Program-made: the position numbers and the translations under genes | Notes under the pieces: generated by a model | What the model saw: the letters and a program-made list of their open reading frames with translations, nothing else | Told to the model about the DNA's origin: nothing | Database searches by the model: none | Assembly: GCA_022781985.1 (NCBI GenBank) | Contig: JALESH010000054.1 | Coordinates: 62,001 to 126,000, forward strand | Length of the DNA: 64,000 nucleotides | Direction: 5' to 3' | Source of the DNA: Lachnospiraceae bacterium | GTDB lineage: Bacteria; Bacillota; Clostridia; Lachnospirales; Lachnospiraceae | Shown: positions 33,779-42,489 of the stretch, in pieces | Numbering within the stretch: position 1 is the stretch's first letter | Layout of the letters: every line of letters starts with the position of its first letter

Positions 33779-34960
33779 CTAACGATGCACCACCAATACC
33801 TCCTCATTCCTCAGAGCCGTATCCACCAGCTCGTCTATCCTTTCCTCCAGATTTTTCTCGTGCCTCCGGATCCTTTCCGTATTGGGCTTGGTGACAGGGT
33901 GCTTGGCCACGAAGATGGTACAGCAGTCCTCATAGGGAAGGATGGATGTCTCATAGGTGCCTATCCTTTCCGCAATATCTACGATTTCCTGCTTGTCCAG
34001 ACCGATCAGCGGACGGTATACAGGCATGGCGCATACCTCATTGGTAGCCGCCAGGCTGGGAAGAGTCTGAGAGGCTACCTGACCGATGCTTTCACCGGTG
34101 ATAAGGCCCAGACACTCCGTTTCCCCGGCGATATGCTCCGCTATACGCATCATATAACGGCGCATGATGATGGTCAGCTCCTCATGAGGGCATTTCTCGT
34201 AAATATAGAGCTGTAAATCCGTGAAATTAATGACATGGAGGTAGATGGGACCCGTAAACCGGGACACCTGTCTGGCCAGATCCACCACCTTCTGCTTTGC
34301 TCTTTCACTGGTATAGGGGGGTGCATGGAAGTATACTGCATCTATCTTTACCCCTCTTTTTGCTATCATGTAACCGGCCACCGGTGAATCGATGCCTCCG
34401 GAAAGCAGCAGCATAGCTTTTCCGCCGCTGCCTACGGGCATTCCACCAGGACCTGGTATAGTCCTTGAGTAAAGATATATTTTTTCACGGATCTCCACAC
34501 TGAGCAGAATCTCCGGATTGTGCACATCCACCCTCATGTCGGGACGCGCCGCCAGGATGATCCCGCCCAGCTCAGTGTTCAGCTCCATGGAACTAAGGGG
34601 ATAATTTTTCCTTGCCCTTCTGGCATGTACCTTAAAACTGTGGTTTTTTTCCGGATGGGTCTCCTCCATATACTTCACAACAGCCCGACCCAGCTCCTCA
34701 AAGCCCTCATCCTCCAGACAGACCACTGGACAGATGCCTGAGATGCCGAATACCGTCTTTAAGTTATCCACTACCTCATCAAAATCAAATTCCGACAGGG
34801 CATCCACATAGATCCTTCCCTGGGTCCGGGCCACCCTGAATTCACCCTGGCATCTCTTTACCGCATATTTGATCTGCTTCACCAGAGCCTCCTCAAAAAT
34901 ATAGCGGTTCTTCCCTTTTACGCCTATTTCAGCATACTTAATCAAAAAAGCGGTAAACAT
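33779..34960 (-). CDS. thiI: tRNA 4-thiouridine sulfurtransferase ThiI
   Basis: Adenylates and thiolates tRNA uridine-8 and can supply sulfur for thiamine. The 393 residues hold an N-terminal ferredoxin-like plus THUMP domain (about 1-165), then a PP-loop ATPase with LLLSGGIDSPVAGY (about 185-198) and GLITGESIGQVASQT. A CCTIFVAKHP segment lies near 340-350. The C-terminal rhodanese domain of E. coli ThiI is absent, as usual in Gram-positives. AAAGGAG precedes the ATG. It lies directly after a cysteine desulfurase gene, the standard sulfur-donor pairing. Confidence 0.96.
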   Translation of the reverse strand: MFTAFLIKYAEIGVKGKNRYIFEEALVKQIKYAVKRCQGEFRVARTQGRIYVDALSEFDFDEVVDNLKTVFGISGICPVVCLEDEGFEELGRAVVKYMEETHPEKNHSFKVHARRARKNYPLSSMELNTELGGIILAARPDMRVDVHNPEILLSVEIREKIYLYSRTIPGPGGMPVGSGGKAMLLLSGGIDSPVAGYMIAKRGVKIDAVYFHAPPYTSERAKQKVVDLARQVSRFTGPIYLHVINFTDLQLYIYEKCPHEELTIIMRRYMMRIAEHIAGETECLGLITGESIGQVASQTLPSLAATNEVCAMPVYRPLIGLDKQEIVDIAERIGTYETSILPYEDCCTIFVAKHPVTKPNTERIRRHEKNLEERIDELVDTALRNEEVLVVHR

Positions 34961-35026
34961 TCCGGCTCCTTTCTATCCGCTGCAGGATTGGGATAATGGT
35001 GTCAGCAGGGCGCTGTAAATGCGCCC

Positions 35027-36187
35027 TTACCGCCGCGTATATCTCCGCAGCATGGGTATTATATCATACATTGCCTGTAAAGTATAATCAATTTCCTCCT
35101 CTGTTGTAAAGACGGAAAAGCTGAGGCGGATGGTAGAGTCCAGCAGCTCCTTCTCCACCCCTATAGCTTTCAGAGTAGCCGAGGGCTGGGGCTTGCGAGC
35201 GGAGCAGGCACTCCCTGCCGATACATAGATCCCCTTGTCCTCCAGGGCATGCAGGAGCACCTCGCTGCGTATGTTTGCCACCGATACACTGACCACATGG
35301 GGGGCGCTCTCCCTTCCCGTCAGACCGTTTACTCTGACGGAATCAATCCGGGACACACCCTCCACAAACCTCTGCTTCAGACGGTACAGTCTATCCACAT
35401 CCTCATCCAGGGACGCATAGCAAAGCTCCGCTGCTTTGGCCAGGCCTGCAGCCCCGGGCACATTTTCCGTACCGGAACGCAGGCCACCCTGCTGGCCTCC
35501 ACCGAACAGGATGGGCTTTACCTTCGCCTTTTCACTGACATACAACAGGCCTGCCCCCTTCGGACCGTGTATCTTATGGCCGCTGGCCGACAGCAGGTCT
35601 ATATTCATCTTTTTGGGATAAATCCTGAACTTACCAAAGCCCTGCACCGCATCCACGTGGAACAGGGTTCGGGGATTCATCTGCCTGATCATGGCTCCAG
35701 CCTCTGCCACAGGCTGAAGAGAGCCGATCTCATTATTGGTATGCATAATGGAGACCAGGACAGTTTCTTTTGTCATAGCCCTTTCCAGGTCTTCCAGGGA
35801 AATCCTTCCGTTCTGATCCACCGGCAGATAGGTGACCCGAAAGCCCTGCTCCTCCAGGTGCTGCATGGTCTGCAGCACAGCGGGATGCTCTATGACAGTA
35901 GTGATCAGATGCCTGCCCATCCTGCAGTTGGCCATAGCTCCTCCGATCAATGCAATATTGTCCGATTCTGTGCCGCCGGAAGTAAAGAAAATTCCCCTTT
36001 CATTTACTCTCAGCAGCCGGGCCAGGGTTTCTTTGGCATAGCGGATATAGCCTTCCGCCTGCATGCCTTTCATGTGCAGGCTGGAGGGATTCCCATAATC
36101 CCTGCACATAAGCTGAGTGACCAGAGCGCCCACCTCTTCAAAGCATTTTGTTGTAGCCGAATTATCCAAATATATTTCCATTTCCAT
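35027..36187 (-). CDS. Cysteine desulfurase (NifS/IscS family)
   Basis: PLP enzyme that releases sulfur from cysteine as a persulfide. The 386 residues start MEMEIYLDNSATTK. SGGTESDN is near 70-77, the PLP lysine is Lys205 in SASGHKIHGPKG, and the persulfide cysteine is about Cys327 in SAGSACSAR. The start was moved 26 codons inward to the ATG preceded by AAAGGAAG. Because it is paired with thiI (66-base gap), its likely job is to supply sulfur to ThiI, as NifZ does in Bacillus, rather than general Fe-S assembly. That is inferred from context. Confidence 0.94.
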   Translation of the reverse strand: MEMEIYLDNSATTKCFEEVGALVTQLMCRDYGNPSSLHMKGMQAEGYIRYAKETLARLLRVNERGIFFTSGGTESDNIALIGGAMANCRMGRHLITTVIEHPAVLQTMQHLEEQGFRVTYLPVDQNGRISLEDLERAMTKETVLVSIMHTNNEIGSLQPVAEAGAMIRQMNPRTLFHVDAVQGFGKFRIYPKKMNIDLLSASGHKIHGPKGAGLLYVSEKAKVKPILFGGGQQGGLRSGTENVPGAAGLAKAAELCYASLDEDVDRLYRLKQRFVEGVSRIDSVRVNGLTGRESAPHVVSVSVANIRSEVLLHALEDKGIYVSAGSACSARKPQPSATLKAIGVEKELLDSTIRLSFSVFTTEEEIDYTLQAMYDIIPMLRRYTRR

Positions 36188-36237
36188 TAACACTTCCTTT
36201 TGAACAGTCACATATGATACTCTATTATAAAATATGC

Positions 36238-36990
36238 CTACTCTTCTAATTGGTACATTATCCATGAAAGGACTGCCAGCCCGGCTGTCTCTGTCCTCAG
36301 GATGCGCCTGCCCAGGGAAATGGGCTGGATCTTTGCTGCCATGGCAGCCTCTACCTCTCCTTCCTCAAATCCCCCCTCAGGACCGATGAACAGGGCTACC
36401 GACTGGCCCGGCCGCAGAGAGGAGATGACCTGCCTGGTTTCTTTTATCCCGCATGCCATGCTCTCTGCCAGCTCATAAGGAATCAGGCGAACCTCCATCT
36501 CTGCCGCACAGGCAATGGCCTGCTCCATACTCATCACCTCCCTGACCCGGGGAATGACTCCTCTTCTGCTCTGCTTTGCCGCAGCCTCTGCGATGCCCTG
36601 CCAACGGGTGATTTTTGTCTTTTCCTTCCTGGCATCCAGCTTTACCACCGACCGTGCCGTGTCCACAGGTATCACCTCATATACCCCAAGCTCCACTGCC
36701 TTTTGGACGATCAGCTCCATCTTATCGCCCTTAGGAAGTCCCTGGAAAAGATAGATTCTGGAGGGCAGCTCCACATCAGCCTCTTTTATAAAATGCAGCC
36801 TGCACAGGATGCTGTCCTTCCTGAATTCCCGGATTCCGCAGCGATATTCCTTACGGTCAGTCCCGTTGCTCACGGACAGCTCTTCTCCTGCCTTCATCCT
36901 CAGCACATCCCTTATATGCCTGACGTCACTTCCTTCTATTATGATCTCACTGCCCCGGATCTGGGAGGGCTTCACAAAAAAATGATGCAT
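36238..36990 (-). CDS. rsmE: 16S rRNA m3U1498 methyltransferase RsmE
   Basis: SPOUT-class methyltransferase that modifies U1498 of 16S rRNA. The 250-residue protein has an N-terminal PUA-like domain (FFVKPSQIRGSEIIIEGSDVRHIRDVLRMKAGEELSVSNG) and the SPOUT knot. The knot carries AAAKQSRRGVIPRV near 140-153, FIGPEGGFEEGEV near 202-214 and SLGRRILRTETAGLAVLS near 228-245. Full length. It follows prmA with a 19-base gap, a widespread pairing. Confidence 0.95.
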   Translation of the reverse strand: MHHFFVKPSQIRGSEIIIEGSDVRHIRDVLRMKAGEELSVSNGTDRKEYRCGIREFRKDSILCRLHFIKEADVELPSRIYLFQGLPKGDKMELIVQKAVELGVYEVIPVDTARSVVKLDARKEKTKITRWQGIAEAAAKQSRRGVIPRVREVMSMEQAIACAAEMEVRLIPYELAESMACGIKETRQVISSLRPGQSVALFIGPEGGFEEGEVEAAMAAKIQPISLGRRILRTETAGLAVLSWIMYQLEE

Positions 36991-37009
36991 GCTTCTGTCC
37001 TGCCCTCCC

Positions 37010-38002
37010 TTATAAAGCCGTCCTTCTGGCTGTGACGGACACCCACTCCCCCTGACAGGTGACTGCCAGCACCTCCAGCCCTGCTGCCTTCACTGCCTCC
37101 ACTACTGCTTCCTCCTTCTCATCAATGATGCCGGAGGTAATGTAGATCCCCCCCGGCTTCAGTGCGGATACGATAAAAGGGGTCAGGGGTATCAGCACAT
37201 CTGCCAGAATATTGGCCACTGCGATATCATAGCAGCCGTATCCTACTTCATCCTGTACCACTCTGTCTGTGATGATATTGCCCAGCACCACCCGGAACCT
37301 GTCCGCCGGAATCCCATTTGCCTCCATATTATTTCTGACAGCCTCAGTCACACAGGGATCCAGATCCGTCCCTACCGCTTCCTTTGCCCCGAACATCAGG
37401 GAAAGAATCGACAGTATGCCGCTGCCTGTTCCCACATCCAGCAGCTTCGTGTCCTCTGTAATATACCTCCTGAGCTGACGGATGCAGAGCTGAGTGGTCT
37501 CATGCATGCCTGTGCCGAAAGCCGTTCCCGGATCAATGTGAAGAACCATCCTTGCCTTATCCTCTTCCTTCATCTCCTCCCAGGAGGGAATTACCAGCAC
37601 ATCATCGATGTAAAACTGATGAAAATATTGCTTCCAGTTGTTGATCCAGTCGATATCCTCTGTCTGCTCTACAACGACCGTGCCCTCCCCGATATCCATG
37701 AACCTGCGCAGGGTCTCCATCTCCTGCTCCACCTGGGCGAGAATCTCCGCTGCACTGCTGCGCTCCCCATTTCTGTTCAGGGTTCCGTCCTCATTCTCCT
37801 CCACGAAGAAGCTTAGATAAGCCACCCCATCATCCTCCTGGGCATCCGGAAGGATGTCCACGAACATCTGCTCCTTTTCTGCAGCCGTAAGAGGAACCTT
37901 GTCCTCAATCTGCGCTCCCTCCAGGCCAATATCATAGAGGCTGCTGATAATGATATCCTCAGCCTCTGTCACTGTTTTTATTCTGAATTTTGTCCATTTC
38001 AT
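37010..38002 (-). CDS. prmA: Ribosomal protein L11 methyltransferase PrmA
   Basis: SAM-dependent methyltransferase that trimethylates ribosomal protein L11. At 330 residues it is slightly longer than the usual 295-315 because of an acidic stretch near 70-90. The N-terminal substrate-recognition domain starts MKWTKFRIKTVTEAEDIIISSLYD. The catalytic domain has LHIDPGTAFGTGMHETTQLCIRQL, motif I LLDVGTGSGILSILSLMFGA and the NPPY-equivalent VANILADVLIPL. It is co-directional with rsmE. Confidence 0.96.
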   Translation of the reverse strand: MKWTKFRIKTVTEAEDIIISSLYDIGLEGAQIEDKVPLTAAEKEQMFVDILPDAQEDDGVAYLSFFVEENEDGTLNRNGERSSAAEILAQVEQEMETLRRFMDIGEGTVVVEQTEDIDWINNWKQYFHQFYIDDVLVIPSWEEMKEEDKARMVLHIDPGTAFGTGMHETTQLCIRQLRRYITEDTKLLDVGTGSGILSILSLMFGAKEAVGTDLDPCVTEAVRNNMEANGIPADRFRVVLGNIITDRVVQDEVGYGCYDIAVANILADVLIPLTPFIVSALKPGGIYITSGIIDEKEEAVVEAVKAAGLEVLAVTCQGEWVSVTARRTAL

Positions 38003-38030
38003 ATTTGTAGCCCCACTCCCTTTCCAAGGC

Positions 38031-38819
38031 CTATGCTATCATAAAACGCCAGCAATTGTAAATATTGATGCAGATAATTACGATCATCAGTCCAATAAAG
38101 AGACTGTCCACAGTCTCTTCCCGGATCTTCTTATTGACGGCCCTGCCGCAGATGCCGCCCAGGATCCCCCCTATGACCATCAGCACCAGCACTCCCGGCC
38201 GGAAATCAGGCACAGTCGCTGATACCAGGGAGGTAATCAGGCTGGCCAGCTGAGAAAAGAAAATGATATAAAGGGAGTACTCCGCCGCTGTCTTGGTAGA
38301 CATGGAAAAAAAGAAAAACAGAACCACCAGGTTGATAGGACCTCCGCCAATGCCCAGGAAGGAGGACAGAATACCCAGAAATATGCCGATGGTCGCCGCA
38401 ACCGTCCCCTTCCTCACCTGACAGGTTTTAATACGGTCTTTATACAGGGTGTACACCAGGGTTCCCAGGGTGATGACCACCAGGCAGAAGGCCTGAATGG
38501 CTCCCACATGATTGGGATCCCTGCTGAGTGCGGAAATCTGGGAAAACATCCACTTTCCCGCCACTCCTCCCAGAGCAGCCCCTGCCGCAATGGGGGTACC
38601 TGTTTTCATTTCCACCCTGGAATCTCCCGCAGTCCTGCTTTTTATCACAGAATAGGTGGTCATCCCCAGCACAGTGCAGCCGGACAAAAAGCTGATCACT
38701 GCCACGTCCATCACACCGAAGGCATCCAGAACCGGCTTGATGATCACACCTCCGCCGATTCCGCAGACAGCCCCGATCACAGACGCCAGAAAGCACACCG
38801 CAAAAAATATAAAATACAT
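38031..38819 (-). CDS. TSUP (TauE/SafE) family membrane exporter
   Basis: A 262-residue membrane protein with about eight hydrophobic segments and the two TSUP repeats: ASVIGAVCGIGGGVIIKPVLDAFGV near the start and LGILSSFLGIGGGPINLVVLFFFFS in the middle. TSUP proteins move sulfite, sulfonates or organic anions across the membrane. The MYFIFFAV start was chosen, as the longer frame would overlap the LarA-like gene; AAAGGAG is 13 bases upstream. It is last in the kinase-aldolase-isomerase-LarA-like series, so it may export an acidic end product of that pathway (inference). Confidence 0.88.
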   Translation of the reverse strand: MYFIFFAVCFLASVIGAVCGIGGGVIIKPVLDAFGVMDVAVISFLSGCTVLGMTTYSVIKSRTAGDSRVEMKTGTPIAAGAALGGVAGKWMFSQISALSRDPNHVGAIQAFCLVVITLGTLVYTLYKDRIKTCQVRKGTVAATIGIFLGILSSFLGIGGGPINLVVLFFFFSMSTKTAAEYSLYIIFFSQLASLITSLVSATVPDFRPGVLVLMVIGGILGGICGRAVNKKIREETVDSLFIGLMIVIICINIYNCWRFMIA

Positions 38820-38865
38820 TTCTGAAAATCTGCTCCTTTCCGTTCCCCTCAGCAAATGGACGGGA

Positions 38866-40359
38866 TCAGCCGCAGCAGCCTCCCTGAGTATGCCCGTAGG
38901 CATCCATGCAGTCCTCCTGGGGATTCTTCATGCAAAGATGTACCGCCGCCTTTTTAAAGGTCATGGGCAATGCCAGAATATTGGGATTCCCGCCCACATA
39001 TTTCCTCTTTGCATCCTCCAGGGCCTCTTCCACGGTAGCCCTGGTCTTTAAGCCCATACCTCTGGCATACCCCGGCTCCTGGGCGCCTACGATGTAGATG
39101 GCACTGGTATTTCTCTCAGCGATGTGCCCACAGGACATCATGGAGAAGCCATGGAAGGGGTGAAAGGCGTTGGCAAACCGGTATTTTCTGATGTACTCCT
39201 CATTGGTAGCAAAATACTCTCCGTATCTGTTCATGTCCGGAAGCGTATTCATATGGTCATGCTGGAACAGCTCATATACCTCTCTCAGATAGGGCCACAA
39301 TTCATCGTGAAAATAACCGTTGCAGGTGGAGGCGCAGATCATCACGCACTTATCGCTCATGACTCTCTTATATCTCAGAACCTGGGCGCTCAGTGCCTGC
39401 ATCAGCATGATGGGATTGGTTCCCATGCCGTCTCCGTAATGGAATTTCTGAGGCATGCCAAAGATCAGTACGTCATATTTTTTCTCCGCCCAATGTACAT
39501 AGGTTCTCTGATCTGCCTTCTCCCAGCTTATCGGCATCATCTCCCTGGCATATCCTGAGTAGACAGCGATCTGCCTGGACTGGGTATCCAGCACGGCATC
39601 ACAGCAAAAGAAGGGATGGCCCATCTTTTCCTCCATATGCATACTGATCTCATCGAATTTGCTCCTCATCAGGCTGCCCCCGTTGACCGGAGTGAAATCG
39701 CTTCTGTGCATAACGGAAGGAACGTGATGGCTGGCAATGGATCTCCAGTTGGTTATGCCTGTAGCGCTGTGCTTATATCCTCCCGAATAGCCTCCATAGG
39801 GATTGCCCTGCACATGCCCGATCAGAATGGGAATATCACAGTCAAAGACATACTTGTTCATCCAGACCGGATCCCCCCTGCGGGTGGTACCCAGATCTAT
39901 CATATGCTCGCTGTCCTCACTGTCGTGGCTGATGATCTGTCCCTCAGGCCAGAATTCATTAAAAAGCTCTGCTCCGAAAATGGCCCTGGCATCCTCCTCC
40001 TTACTCCTGGGATGGAGCCCGTTGGAGATGATAAACAGAATGTCCTTTTTCTCCACACCTGCCGCGTACAGCTCCTTCAATATATATTTAATGCTCAGCT
40101 TCCTGTGACTGGTAGCCTGTTCTCCGCCCTTTACCCTGTCAGGTACGATGATGGTGACGGTACTGCCTTTATGTGCCAGTTCTGTTAAGGTGGGCATTCC
40201 GATGGGGTGAGCCAGGCTCTCCAGATAAGCAGCCTCCAGCCCCTCCTCCGGAATATGATCCGGATCCTTCACCGTCTCCCCGGGAATAAAAACATCCGTG
40301 CTGTCCGGCAGCTCTGCTGACATCAGCCCATGTCCATACTCAAAATCTATCTTCATCAT
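38866..40359 (-). CDS. LarA-like nickel-pincer racemase/epimerase family protein (DUF2088)
   Basis: A 497-residue member of the lactate racemase family. LarA uses a nickel-pincer nucleotide bound covalently to a lysine to interconvert 2-hydroxyacid stereoisomers. Visible landmarks: SNGLHPRSKEE (His116, like LarA His108), GHVQGNPYGGYSGGYKH with the presumed cofactor lysine Lys196, and His211/His212, matching LarA His200 by spacing. Ten residues before the lysine, where LarA has catalytic His174, I count Asn186. The C-terminus carries extra cysteines and ends GGCCG. It is longer than LarA (about 425). No larB, larC or larE is nearby. It lies between tpi-like and TSUP genes. Its substrate is unknown. 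Confidence 0.82.
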   Translation of the reverse strand: MMKIDFEYGHGLMSAELPDSTDVFIPGETVKDPDHIPEEGLEAAYLESLAHPIGMPTLTELAHKGSTVTIIVPDRVKGGEQATSHRKLSIKYILKELYAAGVEKKDILFIISNGLHPRSKEEDARAIFGAELFNEFWPEGQIISHDSEDSEHMIDLGTTRRGDPVWMNKYVFDCDIPILIGHVQGNPYGGYSGGYKHSATGITNWRSIASHHVPSVMHRSDFTPVNGGSLMRSKFDEISMHMEEKMGHPFFCCDAVLDTQSRQIAVYSGYAREMMPISWEKADQRTYVHWAEKKYDVLIFGMPQKFHYGDGMGTNPIMLMQALSAQVLRYKRVMSDKCVMICASTCNGYFHDELWPYLREVYELFQHDHMNTLPDMNRYGEYFATNEEYIRKYRFANAFHPFHGFSMMSCGHIAERNTSAIYIVGAQEPGYARGMGLKTRATVEEALEDAKRKYVGGNPNILALPMTFKKAAVHLCMKNPQEDCMDAYGHTQGGCCG

Positions 40360-40392
40360 CTATGCTTTCTCCTTTCCAACAATCCAATCCTT

Positions 40393-41229
40393 TTATTTTC
40401 CCAGATAAAGACGGATGATCTCCAGATATTCCTCCGGATAGAAGCCGATCTCTCCCTGGAAGCGGGTAAGGGCGATCAGCCCTCCGTCAATCTCACTGAT
40501 GGAGGCCAGCATGGCTGCATTCTCCTGCTTCAGCCCCCCGCCGTACACAATATCCATTCCCTTCGTCTTCTCTTTCACAAAGGCGGCGATCTTCTGAATA
40601 TAATCCTTATCAGCCGGAGTCTTGCCCGGTCCGATGGACCAGACAGGCTCATAGGCGATCACCACCCTGGAGGTATCCACATCCTGCAGTCCGATTTCCA
40701 GCTGTTTTCCCAGAACCTCCTGCCAGCGCTCCTGCTCCTCACTCTTTTCACCGATGCAGTAGAGCACCGACATCCCTCTGGCCAGAGCACATCTGATCTC
40801 TTTATTCAGGATGCGGTTCACCGCCTCCCCATCCACAGTCCCTGCCTCTGCCAGGATGCCTGCCTTGTCGCCTCGCTCCTCACAGTGGCCAATGATGGTC
40901 GTTTCTGCCCCCACTGCTGCCATGGCTGCTGCCGGCCTGTTGGATGTAAAGGCTCCGAAGTTGCCTCCCACAGCCGTATCCTCCCTGTAGACGCTCTGGC
41001 AGCCCACTCTGATGGGGCTTCCCTTGATTTTTGCGGCAGCTGCATTCAGCAGATGGGCCTCCGGAAAAAACATCCCGAACTCCACCTCTGAGGCATCATA
41101 CCCTGCCAGCTCCCCCTGGGTGCTGCGGACAATATACCCTGCCCAGTCCTCTGTGGGAACCAGGGAGTTCACTCCCCCCAGCCCTGTGGGTATGTCAAAT
41201 CTTTTTAAATTCAGATAAATGTGCTTCAT
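40393..41229 (-). CDS. tpiA: Divergent triosephosphate isomerase family protein
   Basis: A TIM-barrel isomerase of 278 residues, longer than the usual 250. Catalytic residues appear kept: Asn and Lys in LNLKRFD (for NxK), His in GHCEERGD (usual GHSERR) and Glu in AYEPVWSIGPGKTP. Phosphate-binding parts differ: YGGGLKQEN replaces YGGSV, and the loop after DGGLIALTRFQGEIG lacks the common VGGASL. This drift resembles TIM paralogues such as the tetrulose-phosphate isomerases more than the glycolytic enzyme. AAAGGAGAG precedes the ATG. It follows the aldolase by 37 bases. Either a second TIM for this pathway or an isomerase for another small sugar phosphate. Confidence 0.85.
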   Translation of the reverse strand: MKHIYLNLKRFDIPTGLGGVNSLVPTEDWAGYIVRSTQGELAGYDASEVEFGMFFPEAHLLNAAAAKIKGSPIRVGCQSVYREDTAVGGNFGAFTSNRPAAAMAAVGAETTIIGHCEERGDKAGILAEAGTVDGEAVNRILNKEIRCALARGMSVLYCIGEKSEEQERWQEVLGKQLEIGLQDVDTSRVVIAYEPVWSIGPGKTPADKDYIQKIAAFVKEKTKGMDIVYGGGLKQENAAMLASISEIDGGLIALTRFQGEIGFYPEEYLEIIRLYLGK

Positions 41230-41266
41230 TCTGAAACCTCTCTCCTTTCCACTGCAGCCGCACTGC

Positions 41267-42421
41267 TTAGATCCCGGCTTTTTTATAACGCTCTGCCATC
41301 TGCTCCAGAGTGGCTGTTTCCACCTTGGGCGCTCTGCCGTAGCTTCCGAATTTTACGATCAGCGTGCCTACCACCTCTTTTACTCCGTCCTCAATACACT
41401 GGCAGATCCTGGCCACATCATCGTCGGGAATGCTTCCATGCATCACCGTGTCCATGACAGGTGTGAGGAAGACCCTGGGATCAAAGGCAGATCGATTCTT
41501 CTCCAGAAGCTCATAAATCTCTCCGATGGAAGCACTGCTTCTAAGCGCCGTCTCCCCTGCAAACAGCTCCCTCAGATTGCGGGTCACTGCCAGGCGGATA
41601 TCCGTATCCACATTGATTTTATTGATGCCGCAGTGGGAGGCTTCGATGAGCTGATTCACATCGATGCCGTAGGTATTGGCCAGTTCTCCGCCCAGTCCGT
41701 TGATTTCCTCTACAATATACTGAGGAACCGTAGAGGAGCCATGGCTCACCAAATAGCCCTGGATTCCCTCGTGGCGCAGACACTCCTTTATGGCAATGGC
41801 AATCTCCTTGCGGATCACTGCATTCTTTCCCTTGTTGGCCCCATGCATGGTGCCGTAGCTGATGGCCAATGCATCCACCTTTGTTTTACGGAAAAACTCC
41901 ACAGCATCCAGAGGGTTGGTATAGGTACTGTCTGCAGAAAATACATGATCCTCCACTCCCGCCAGCACGCCCAGCTCGCCCTCTACAGTGACGCCTCTTT
42001 CATGGGCATACTTTACCACCTCTCTGGTCAGCTCCACATTCTCATCAAAGGGAAGGGAGCTTCCGTCGATCATCACACTGGTATATCCCCCTTCGATTGC
42101 AGCGATGCAGGAATCCAGATTTTTGCCGTGATCCAGATGCAGGGCCACCGGAATCATACTGTCGCTTCCGTATTTCTTCACAGCAGCCGCAATATTCCTG
42201 GCTCCTGCCTTCTTGTCCTCCAGATCCGCATTCATGAAATCCTTCCGTCCGCCCATAAAGCCATTTGCCAGATCCGCCCCCTGCAGAATGGCCGGGCTTC
42301 TGAACATCTCATGCACCCGGATCACCGCCTTGGCCTGACACACTGCATTCACATTAAAAGCTCCCTGGGCATAATCATACCGGTCTGCCGCCTCTAAAAC
42401 CGCTCTCATAGGTACTAACAT
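41267..42421 (-). CDS. fba: Class II fructose-bisphosphate aldolase family protein
   Basis: Zinc-dependent aldolase splitting a ketose bisphosphate into two trioses. It is 384 residues. VPVALHLDHGKNLD-type segment (reads IPVALHLDHG) holds the first metal histidine and catalytic region; VMIDGSSLPFDENVELTREVV and EGELGVLAG follow. GTMHGANKG and VSHGSSTVPQ carry further metal ligands, and INVDTDIRLA completes the site. The HGSSTVPQ and long C-terminal FDPRVFLTPVM parts match the Calvin-cycle-type long class II subgroup. The MLVPMRA start has GAGGATAAA directly upstream. It sits between the kinase and the isomerase genes. Confidence 0.92.
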   Translation of the reverse strand: MLVPMRAVLEAADRYDYAQGAFNVNAVCQAKAVIRVHEMFRSPAILQGADLANGFMGGRKDFMNADLEDKKAGARNIAAAVKKYGSDSMIPVALHLDHGKNLDSCIAAIEGGYTSVMIDGSSLPFDENVELTREVVKYAHERGVTVEGELGVLAGVEDHVFSADSTYTNPLDAVEFFRKTKVDALAISYGTMHGANKGKNAVIRKEIAIAIKECLRHEGIQGYLVSHGSSTVPQYIVEEINGLGGELANTYGIDVNQLIEASHCGINKINVDTDIRLAVTRNLRELFAGETALRSSASIGEIYELLEKNRSAFDPRVFLTPVMDTVMHGSIPDDDVARICQCIEDGVKEVVGTLIVKFGSYGRAPKVETATLEQMAERYKKAGI

Positions 42422-42489
42422 TTTATCCTCTTCTCCTTTCATCCCTCTGGATATCCGCTTCTGTCATTTATCATGCTTTGCTGCTGCCC

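Noticed and set aside
41219-42397. Plus-strand open frame of 392 codons opposite the aldolase
   Set aside because: Antisense shadow of a well-supported class II aldolase; no coding features.
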